Shown piece after piece: positions 39,345 through 49,055 of a stretch of 64,000 nt of DNA. This stretch comes from Megaleporinus macrocephalus (taxonomy: Eukaryota; Chordata; Actinopteri; Characiformes; Anostomidae): the NCBI GenBank assembly GCA_021613375.1, contig CM038710.1, positions 23,859,667 through 23,923,666 on the forward strand, read 5' to 3'. The notes below the pieces were generated by a model. That model had not been told where the DNA came from and made no database searches. It worked only from the letters and a program-made list of their open reading frames with translations. The position numbers and the translations under genes were made by a program. Every line of letters starts with the position of its first letter. The first letter of the stretch is position 1.

Positions 39345-39620
39345 GGCAGCAGCACTGCTGTGTCTGATCCACTCACACCAGCACAACACACACACTAACT
39401 AACCACCACCACGTCAGTGTCACCTCAGTGCTGAGAATGACCCACCTCCCTAATAGTAGTTGCTTTGTGGTGGTCCTGTGGGGGTTCTGATCATTAAAGA
39501 ACAGAGTAATAAATTATACAGAGAATCAGATGAACTACAGTCTGTGAGTGTAGCTCCTATATGATACAGTGGTCAGTGGGTGGAGATATGAGGAGGTGGG
39601 TTTAATGGTATCAGTGTATG
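39345..39620. repeat. Palindromic interspersed repeat, copy D (right half)
   Basis: Shares CAGCAGCACTGCTGTGTCTG, CACTCACACCAGCACAACAC, GTGCTGAGAATGACCCACC and TTTGTGGTGGTCCTGTGGGG with the other copies. The left arm is missing or too diverged to see. Confidence 0.75.
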
Positions 39621-40579
39621 TACTGTTAGTTTACTGGTTTAGTCACTCACTGGTTATTCAGCGTCTCCAGTTCAACTGGCCGCATGTGTTTGGAGTGCTG
39701 GAGAAAACTATACAGACACTGGGAGACCAAACTATCTCTGCATGGAGAGGAACCTGCTCACTGTGTCTGGGAGTCCAACTCAAACCCTTCCTGCTGTAAG
39801 GCTGCCTCTAGTTTACACTGATATATATATATATATATATACTGATATCCCACTGTTTAGTTTATGAACTTATACTTTAAGTACACTCTCGGTACAATAC
39901 TCGTTCAGTAGTATCTAAAATGAAAAAAATACTCGTACATAATACTGATAATTTACTACTTATATATTATTATTGAACTTTAATGTAGATGATGAGGTTT
40001 GGATTAGATTTTATTTTTTATTATTAAAATAGAACTTTAACTACTTTTACTTTACGTATACTCACCAGTGGACTCTAATAAGCATAAACAAGACATACTC
40101 AGGATGAGGAGCATATTTCTAGTCTATATAAATGTTTATAAATCTAAATAACTAAACTGATATCGTACTGGATGCTTTTTTGTGTAGGACGAGAATATTT
40201 ACTTCAACTTTGATTAAGTACAACATATACTTACATACTTTGCTGTGTACATATTAGTATTAACCAAGTATACTTGAGTATATCTGTGTTGGGTACATCA
40301 CTGAGAAGTACATACAGTAAACTAAAGCAGTCACTGGTGATGAGTTTAGAAACAGTGACTAATCTCTCACTAGAGTGTACGTCCTGTTTGTAAGAGGGGC
40401 CAATCAAATGTCTAGGTTTGTGTATGTAGACCAATCAGGCGTTTCACACTGAACCATACTGAACGAGTTTATTTACAGTATTTACAGACATGAGACAGGA
40501 TGGGACGGTCTCATGTTGGTGGAAAAGCTATGGACAGGGAAGGAAGGGCTTGAAAGTGAGAGGTTATCGTCTCAGGTCT

Positions 40580-42196
40580 TCAGGTTGTTCTACTCCTCCT
40601 CTTGCTGGGAGGTTTCTCCTCGTCGGCAGCCTCAGATCCGCTGGCAGTCCTCTTTCGCTTACGGCTCTTGGTGTTGGTGGAGAGTCGCTGTCTTTTCAGA
40701 GGACTTGCTGCGTAATCAGTGTTGCCATTGGCCTCTGACACGTCCAGCTTCCCTTCCAGGACAAGATGGACGCAGAAGACAAGCTCTTTGGAGCAGGGGC
40801 TACCTGTTGAGTGTAGGCAACGGAGCCCCCTGCCTGCTGTGCCTTCTGCAGGGAAGACAGACTGGGGGGGACTGTGGATGCCTGGAGGGCCGCAGATGCA
40901 GCATTAGTTCTGCACTCAGGCTGGGGTGCAGAAGATGCTGGTGCTGCCAGGTCAACCATCATGTCTTCCTCTTTGTCCAGTGCTGCAAATCTACCTGCGG
41001 AAGGTGAGAAGCTCACAGCGCTGTCCATGCTACACTGATTGGAGGATGGAGCTGAGTACATGACAACAGAACAGCTAAACGTCTGCATTGAGACATCTTC
41101 ATCCACAACCAGACTGAGGGCCACGTAGCCATCAGTGATCATAGGCTGGACTGCAGATCTGCTTGCTGGTTTCAGAGAAGCAGCTGAGAACCCACACACA
41201 GCGTTGGTGCTGCACCCCGGCTGCAGTGCAGAGGATGCTGGGACGTGTGGCGTAGACTGCAGTCCTGGCTGGGTGGTCAGGTCGGTCATCATGACGTCCC
41301 CCTGTTCAGGGCGGTGAACTGTAGCTGGGGGAGCTGATGAGCACTTAAGACGTTTCATCATGCTACACAAATCAGAAGCAGGAGAAGCGGGTGCTGAGCT
41401 CCCCCCAGTGGAGGAACCGCTGGGTGATGACGAGGAGGAGCTGGAGTTGTTTGAGCACTGCGGCGGCTGCGAGGAGCTCGACACAGTCACGGGTCCAGGG
41501 TTAGCGTTGACACTGATCACCCATACGTGGGGCTTCTCTGGTGCCGCTGTCTGAGGCTGAAGTTCCAGTCTCAGCGCTGCTCACTGCAGAAACAACAGAA
41601 AACAAACATTAAAGCAAGCGTGATGATGTCACTGTTCACCTGTGAGGGTCAGAGAGCTGTACTGGATCTCAGCTTCACAGTGATGGAGCCACTAAGCCTT
41701 CTCTAAACATCTCATGGTCGAACCACTTCCTGTACATTCTCTAATTAAGCACTGGGTTTATTCACATGACCTGCAGATCAGATTATTCTGCACATACAGC
41801 AGTTCATATACAAACTAATTTACAAATAATCTATAATTCAGTATATTATTCAGGATGTACTATAAGTGATTCAGTAAATACTAATATTTATCATATATAT
41901 ATTATATAATGTCATATAATTGTATAAAGTTATCATTTATTTATATTAACATAATTGTGTACAATAACATGAATCATAACTTACACGAATAAGTACTCTG
42001 ATAATAAAATAAAATAAAATAAAATAAAAGTTGAAGGTGAAGCTGGGCACTTACTGTTATCCAGGTACGAAGGTGATGATCTAAACTGTTGGTTCTCTAA
42101 GGATGATCTAAACTGTTGGTTCTCTAACGAAACAAGGATTTTCCTTCAGAGAAGTTCAGAGATCTGAAGATCCTGTAGAAGACACAGCAATTTATA
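40580..42196 (-). CDS. Unrecognised serine-rich nuclear-type protein candidate, frame-broken or incompletely modelled
   Basis: I do not recognise this gene. Upstream is a TATAAA (42196-42191). A presumed untranslated exon 1 follows (about 42165-42055), ending at a GTAAGT donor. An acceptor TTTCTGCAG gives exon 2 from 41583. One frame stays open from about 41580 to 40696: a PEKPHVWVISVNANPGP start, a long Ser run, MMKRLKC, and two diverged repeats (MMTDLTTQPG with ASSALQPGCSTNA, and MMVDLAAP with ASSAPQPECRTNA). A second frame, open from about 40912 to the stop at 40582-40580, continues with KELVFCVHLVLEGKLDVSE. It ends in a basic tail (KRQRLS, KSRKRKRTAS, PSKRRSRTT) resembling nuclear localisation signals. 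Joining them needs a one-base shift near 40785-40790. It may be a real gene with an assembly indel, an undetected splice, or a recent pseudogene. Confidence 0.4.
42079..42126. repeat. Tandem 26-bp duplication in the candidate exon 1
   Basis: GATCTAAACTGTTGGTTCTC occurs twice in tandem, just inside the presumed first exon of the 40.6-42.2 kb candidate. Confidence 0.85.
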
Positions 42197-42419
42197 GCCG
42201 TGTACACTGAGGATGGAAAGATGCTTTCGCTGATGACGTCGCGGCCCATTGTGATGTGAGAGTCTGTTGCTAATAACAAACACAGTGTGTGAATTGCGAT
42301 AGCTGCCAAAACGCTCTTTTAAAATAAAGTGTTTTAAAACAGTTTCTGCTTTTTCTGTGGTTTAATTTTTGGGTGGGACAAATCTACATGTTTCTGACCC
42401 TTACCCCCGGTTCCTATGC

Positions 42420-44026
42420 CAATGCTCTCCAGGAAGTAGGTGTATTAGTATCTAAGTCTAAGTATCTAAACTAAGATCGACCTGTATCAGAATGATGTGA
42501 GGAAGAATGTATGGAGAAGACTTGGAACTGCTCATGATCCACATCCTCTGTAAAACATGGTGGAGGCAATGTGATGGCATGGGCATGCATGGCTTCCAAT
42601 AGCACTAGGTCACTGGTGTTTATTGATGGTGTGACAGAAGACAGAAACAGCTGGATGAATTCTGAAGTGTACTGGGAAATACTTTCTGCTCAGATTCAAG
42701 CAAATGCAGCAGGGTTGATTGGACAGCGCTTTGCAGTACAGATGGACAGTGACCCAAAACATACTGCAAAACAAACCCAGGAGTTTTTTAAGGCAAAGAA
42801 GTAGAATATTTTGCAATGGTAAAGTCAATCATCAAATCTCAATCCGACTGAGCATGTATTTCACTTGCTTAGGACAAAACTTAAGGCAGAAAAACCCTCA
42901 AATAAGCAACCACTGACGACAGCTGCTGTAAAGACCTGGCATCACAAGTATCACAAAGGAGGAAACCCAGCATTTGGTGATTTCCATGGGTTCCAGATAT
43001 TACGCAGGCATTGCCTGTAAAGGATTCCCAACAAAGTATTAAAAATGAACATTTTATTTACAGTAATATTAATTTGTCCAATTACGCTGAGCCTCTGAGA
43101 TGAGGAGGCTTTGTAGAAAAATGGTTGTAATTCCTAAACATTTTATAGAATATTTTTGTTCAACCCCACATCCCCCTTGAACTGTGGTCATGTTGTCTGC
43201 GCGTCTAAACTGTTTTACGGTAGCAGCTTGCGCTTTCAGTACAAATACTAAAAGGAGAAAGAAAGAAAGAAAGGAGAAGTTGTATAGCCCAATAAACATA
43301 ACTAAAACAAGTCTAACACATACACACATGTACTAGAAATAAAACATGTTAAAAACTATATGTGGAGCAAACAAACACGTTAGAAATGAAGACATTCTCT
43401 GATATTAAACAGTTTGTACACTGTATATAAAAATGTATATATATGTATATATATATATAAAATAGGCAAAACAGAGTGTTATCATATCAGACCAGTATAT
43501 TCCTGAAGAACACTCTCTCATGTACCCATGGTATGGCGAACAAGTAATTTTACTGTAGGAATTTGGAGTAATGGAGTGGCAAACTTGTGAAAAGTGTTCT
43601 TCAGGAATATGCTGGTATAAGTTGATAATTTGATTTGCCTATTTTATGGGTCCTCAAATTATTATCAATTCAGAACCGAATAGACACTTTTTTTATTTAC
43701 AAATTTGTCATCCCATTACTCCAAATTCCTACAGTAAAATTATTTGTTCCCCATACCATGGGTACATGAGAGAGTGTTCTTCAGGAATATGGTAGTATAA
43801 GTTGATAACAATTTGATATGCCTATTTTATGGGACCTCAAATTGTGATCAATTCAGAACCGAATTGACACTGATACATGATAGAGTGTTCTTTAGGAATA
43901 TACTGGTCTGATATGATAACACTCTGATTTGCCTATTTTATAGGACTTCAAATTGTGGTTTGTATAGAACCGAATATACAAATCGTGAAGATTGTGTCAC
44001 TGTCCAAATATTTTTGGGCCTAATTG
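42420..44026 (+). mobile_element. Tc1-like element, 3' part, with nested palindrome
   Basis: Carries the catalytic half of a Tc1 transposase: a KHGGGNVMAWACM-type start near 42555-42590, then a VQMDSDPKHTAKQTQEF stretch near 42735-42790. Frame breaks occur near 42804. It ends with a terminal repeat CACTGTCCAAATATTTTTGG, then GCCTAATTG before TA (44027-44028). The terminus is complementary to the start of the 33300 fragment, so both belong to one family. A palindromic block at 43458-43942 interrupts its 3' non-coding part. The 5' half is missing. Confidence 0.85.
43458..43942. repeat. Nested palindromic repeat block within the Tc1 fragment
   Basis: The outer arms 43458-43520 and 43874-43942 are reverse complements (ATCATATCAGACCAGTATAT versus ATATACTGGTCTGATATGAT). 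An inner pair, GTACCCATGGTATGG (about 43518) and CCATACCATGGGTAC (about 43754), also faces each other. Three direct units of about 95 bases, each starting GTTCTTCAGGAATAT or a variant, begin near 43597, 43778 and 43886. Non-coding. Confidence 0.8.
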
Positions 44027-44930
44027 TAACAAACAGTCAAACTGTTATTCCTTCACGTTTTGGTCATTTTACTTAATTTAGGAATGCTCTTACGTAGTGC
44101 GTAAAGTTTACGGCCTGACATGTTATGCTGTTGCTTTTACAAAAACAAAAATGCTAAATTCCTTTAAATGTGGACGTTATTTATTTTACTTGTATATGTT
44201 TTAATACAGCCTTTGCACTTTAACTTGTGTAAAATATCGAGGGAATTGCAGTGTAAGGATTGCTACTCGATGTGCAATGACTGTAAAGGAATTATCCTAA
44301 TTACTTTAAAATCTCTGAGCCAGTCCACAAGAATGGAAAGCCAGATATTCTGGAGGCTTTTAAAGCAGAGAAAAAAAATACTTTTTAAAAACAATTTTCA
44401 TGCACAAGTTTAAAAGCCCAACGTTAGCAGTCCTTAATGTGCTGGTTTGACTGTTGCTATAGCAACCCTGTGTCGCCGTGCGGGCTGCAATGAGAGTAGC
44501 CGCTGTGTTTTTCTGTTTCGTTCATTTATAGGCTTCTTCTTCGGTTTTGTTTAAAGTGCAGCATGTTTCTGCTGAGAACCACAAACAAATGCCTTTAGCA
44601 CGTATTTCGGTCGTCGAGCTGTGTTTCACAAGGATACTATAATAGGATAGGCTTACACAGGTAGTGTTTACTCAGCTAGCTTAGCATAACAGTCCAGGAG
44701 ACAGCAGTGAACGCTTACGTTAGTTAGCTAATCAGCTAGGTTAACGCAGTGAGGTCTCTACATGTTAACCTTTTAGTCACGGACCTCTCTTCTGTCTCAA
44801 AGGTGTATAAAATGTGCGCTAGAGAAGGTAATTTCGGCTCGGTACAGGTGTCTGGGAAGAATATGAAGGGTAGAGCGGAAAGTAGAGGCAGCAGTTATTC
44901 TGTACTTTAGGTCTTTATCATCACATCATT

Positions 44931-47005
44931 ATGAGTAACAGTATGTCCACCAGCAATCTCCCACCTCTGCGGAACTTGCCCAGCTGGAGCAGGGTAGGGA
45001 TACTGGACAGGGCCTGTTACCCACGATTGTTCTCCACTGACCGAGTTCGTGAAGGCCCTGCTTTGGACAGGGACAGTCAAAAGACAAGGCAGAATAAAGC
45101 AGTGGTGGACGGGGCACGTGTGGCCTCCCTGGAAAAAGATATCTTGTTCCTCCAGCAAACACACAAAAGCACACTGGAGAAACTGCATGAGGAAATCGAA
45201 GGTCTAAAACGCGCAAATAAGGGTGAGTACAACCATTTCGAATAATTTTAGGTCTACCCGTGTCACGCACTGCCCACTTGTAAATGGGAGTGTGTTAAAA
45301 TGCTGACACTGCAGGTGGCACCCTTGCACTGATCACGAATGGCTTGTTCCTTTACAGAGTTACAATATCGGCTGATAATGGACTCACATCTCACTCCTTC
45401 AAGAGGTAGCTTGACATTTGCACACATGTGATTTTTAGTTCAGCTTTCTTAAAAAGTTTAAAAAAGGAAAGAGCTTGAATATCACAGTACAACAATAAAT
45501 TAACAAGGGTGTTCCTTATTAGATTCTAGTGCTGGAGATTTGCACAAAAAGCACTCTGAGGCTGGGTTAATCAGGTAACTATTGCAAAAGTGCTCTATAT
45601 GTTAAGAAAAACATCCTGACTCACTGCATGACAAAACACATTTTCTCTCGCTTGCCTCCACCTGCTTAAGCTCTGAAGAGAAGCTGGAGACTGCAAACCA
45701 TAATGTAGAACAATCCGGGGGCACCATCACAACTCTGCTTCCTCTGAAGATTCTTAGCAGCCAATCCAGGGCGCCACGTACCCCAACCCTACACGAATGT
45801 GAGGCCATCATCCTGCAGCTGTACAACGCCAACACCTCACAGTCTCAGGAGGTAATAAATCCCTTTCCATTAATTCTTACAAGACACTTAATTGTGCTTG
45901 GCATTTGAAGAGTATTATAGCATTTTAACCATTTGAAATTTTTTTTGCATCTGTATCATACATATCATACATACTATTAGCACAGACAGTAATTTTCCAG
46001 TGCAGAACATTTATTGAATAAGCATTTAAAGGTGCCATAGAGGTGCCTAGAATGAAACAAGCTGGTTTCTCTGTATTTGGTGGGCTCATGATGGTCCACC
46101 ATTTTTCTTTTGCAAATGGCCTCTTTTTTTAGGTGGGGAAAACATTGTTTGAGGGTTACGGTATGTAAGCTCTATGTACCAAATGCTTACGTATGTAATG
46201 AGAAAAAGTATGCTGTTACATTCTAACAGTAAAGGACTTAGGATGAGACAGGCAGAAAAATGTCTTACCAATGTATTCTTATCAAATTTTGTTAACTTTG
46301 AGCACCGGGAAAACACAAAAAAGAGCTGCTCTTTATTATATTATTGTAAGTGGGTTTTTGAGTCGTTGGAAATTAAACATATGCTACAGATGGGGGTAGA
46401 TTGGTTTAGGTTGAAAAAAAGCTGATATATTTCTTTAAGAATGCCCACCTGAGAATTATACATGATGGCTGTTGTATATGAGGGTCATAACTTTAATAAT
46501 AACTTTTTTCTTCTCAGCTGTTGCGAGTGAAGGCTGTCCTCAGAGACGTAGTCTTGAACAAAAAGAAAATATCACCTGAAGTGTCGACTTTAACAAAGAC
46601 ATATCTGTCTGAAAGCACCAGGTACTCTGTTCCCTCCTATTCTGATCTGCATCATTGCATTTCTTACTTATGGACCATATACAAATGTACTGCTAACCGT
46701 GGTACAAATTTTTTTTGCTTCCAGCAGCGGAGAACTGGAGCACTTTCCAAAACTACCTCTTAAGCCCTTGCCAAAAATTCAGTAGGTTCTCTTTTGTGCA
46801 TGTCTTAAATGCAATGCAAGGCCTGTATATTATATCTTCCTTATGGTATTCATTTCATTCTTGTAGACAGCCCAACCAAGCCTCTGTGAGAGAGAAGGTG
46901 ATTCTGCCAGCCATAAGGCAGAGTTTGCGCAGCGGCATGACGGAGAGGCAGAAGCGAGCCCAGGACGTGCACAAAACACGCCTTAGAAGAGCAGTCAATT
47001 CCTAG
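44931..47005 (+). CDS. ccdc74: Coiled-coil protein CCDC74, 7 exons
   Basis: CCDC74 proteins are small coiled-coil proteins linked to spindle microtubules and cilia in vertebrates, though their function is only partly known. Exons: 44931-45222, 45358-45405, 45523-45574, 45671-45851, 46518-46621, 46725-46781, 46867-47005. They total 873 bases, or 290 aa plus stop. Recognition rests on three blocks shared with human CCDC74A/B: the coiled coil ASLEKDILFLQQTHKSTLEK then LHEEIEGLKRANK, the ECEAIILQLYNANTSQSQE block, and the C-terminus REKVILPAIRQSL with TERQKRAQDVHKTRLRRAV. Exon 3 (52 bases) is small, but without it the frame does not join. The start ATG is the first in a long open frame. The upstream region is CpG-containing without a TATA box. 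Confidence 0.88.
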
Positions 47006-48900
47006 CTGTGGAGCAAAGTTATAGTGAAGAATCTGCTGCATTTTGGGAGAAACCTGTCCTCTTTTTATGAATTGTTAATTGTTATCTCCTGCACTGTGCC
47101 ATCAATCAGAGCGTAGAGTGTAGATGATGACACTTTTTGTGTTGAAGGCTTTGGGATGTTCATGCCTTAATGAAATCACCTCTGTTTTGGAACCTTAGAT
47201 GTGAGTGGACATTGCTTTGGTTTGTTTTCTGTATGACCTGTAAGCCATAGTAAATGACCCTTGACATCTTAGCTGCTAAATCCAGTTTATTAAGGCTTTA
47301 AGTCACTAAATACAGCAGGAGGCCACACTGATGGTCTTATGTTTTGACAGACTTGTAATTGCAAAAATCACTGTAAGCCTGGAATGTGGTGTTATGCCCC
47401 AAACAGTGAACAAGACTGACTAGGAGTGATTAGATCTATAAGCTGTAAATGCTTTAGTCTTTAACCTATACATTCATAGACATGCAATTAAATTTACATT
47501 CAGCAAATATTTTTTGCTGAAAGGGGAAATTCTGGATGCGGAAATAAGTGTGCTTGCACACTCCACCCTGGCTCATTTACAACCTGCAGAGTCACTTTAA
47601 GGTCGCTCATTACAGTTGAATGTAGATTTGATTAGACTGATGTTTAACAAATGTGGAAATAAAGGAGATACAAATGAATTCATGGCGTTGACCAAATGTT
47701 TTTGTTCCCTCCAACAAACCACATAAGATTCTTTCCACAGAGGCGGCCAAAAGCCCAAGCCAGACATTAGCTAAGCTGGTCAGGCTCCTAAACCGGGCCT
47801 GCTGTAAGAGTGGACAGGAGCTGAGAGCCTGTGAGCCACTTGAGCCAGAGTGACCATTCAGTATCTCGTAATAACTCACTGACCTCTACACCAGCACATG
47901 GTGCGTAATAGCCACATTATAAAAATCAGCGTTGATGTTGATTTAAATTAAAGTTATAAGTACATATAGATGCCTTACAGATTTGAACTTTTTAAGTAAT
48001 TAGTCAAATCCTTTTTTTCTAGCTGTGAACAGTTTCTTGGACATGAAGCAACACAGAGCATGTGAAGCCTGATTAACATTAAGAAACATTTTTGCATACT
48101 TCAAGAAATCCACTTTATTTATCTACTTTTTTGCCTTATTTGTGTGTGTACCAGTAAAAATGAAGGAAACTCATTTAAGCATACCCTGCTTTAGAATATC
48201 TCAATGCCAACTTCTTGGCCTCTTGGATCACTGCCCTCAACGCCAGTAGACAACACACGGTATTACTGCAACTAAGAGCCTTATTTAAGTAATGGGCTTT
48301 AAAGGGCAGCTATCACATTCACTTCAACTCTCTCAGACATTCCTACACTGATTTTTCTTTAATTGATTTCTGGGCCACCTTGCTCCACAGTTAACAAATG
48401 TGGCTTTAGATAATAGTGGCTATATATAGTGAGTGGCTTCCTTTACATCAAGTAAAAAGTCAGCACACACTTACTACCATTATTGTGTTAATACAGAACA
48501 GTGAACAAGTGATTGCCAGACTGAAAATCCAAATGAGAGTCCATTACAACATTATCCAGTTATTGCATTATGGAAGTCCTCAAAGCACTGTCAAGGCCAG
48601 GCAGCAATCCCTCTTTTACCATTCCTCAAATCCCAACAGCTTGTTGTAATTAAAGAGCCTGTAGGATTGCCCATAGGATAACCTTGATGTCCAGAGTGCC
48701 GGACAGTTCAGACAGTCACGTCCAGTTCAGGGGTGAAAACGGTTCATCGTCTCTTATCTCCATGCTTATGGTGTGAGTGCCAGTGGCCAAATGACTTAAG
48801 GTAATAAGATAATGGAAGCAGGTATTATTAGAGAGGTGATGAAGAAAGGAAAAAGGTTTGCTCCCACAAAGAATCTTATCTTCTCAGAATTTAAGCTTAG
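47006..48900. other. Interval between ccdc74 and es1
   Basis: The first part is presumably the ccdc74 3' UTR, with candidate signals ATTAAA near 47487 and AATAAA at 47658-47663. The remainder holds no recognised gene or repeat. Confidence 0.5.
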
Positions 48901-48931
48901 GAAGTGACGTCTCCCCTCAGATGCAGCGTTG

Positions 48932-48939
48932 GTATAAAA
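48932..48939 (+). promoter_or_regulatory. es1 TATA box
   Basis: GTATAAAAG-type TATA box about 120 bases before the es1 start codon, predicting transcription from about 48960-48965. A CRE-like GTGACGT lies some 30 bases upstream. It is one of only two clear TATA boxes near genes in the window, fitting a tissue-regulated rather than housekeeping gene. Confidence 0.7.
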
Positions 48940-49055
48940 GACTTCCACCTTGTCCAGAGTGGCAGAGGGTTACGTCTGTCTGCAGGACTTTGTTGGGTTG
49001 ACTGTCCCGCCACTCTTTGGATTGACCTGTGTGCTCTGAGCCAGAGATCCTGACC

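Noticed and set aside
39569..39799. 76-codon open frame beside palindromic repeat D
   Set aside because: Its first third is repeat sequence and the rest has no recognisable similarity.
40513..41007. 164-codon plus-strand frame opposite the Ser-rich candidate
   Set aside because: It is cysteine-rich because it is antisense to Ser/Ala/Gln-rich coding sequence. The minus-strand reading has better splice, promoter and composition support.
42610..42916. Minus-strand and alternate-frame open readings in the Tc1 fragment
   Set aside because: They are shadows or frame-broken continuations of the degraded transposase, not separate genes.
44907..45270. Minus-strand frames of 93 and 113 codons
   Set aside because: They are antisense to ccdc74 exon 1, which is supported by the coiled-coil match and splice phases.
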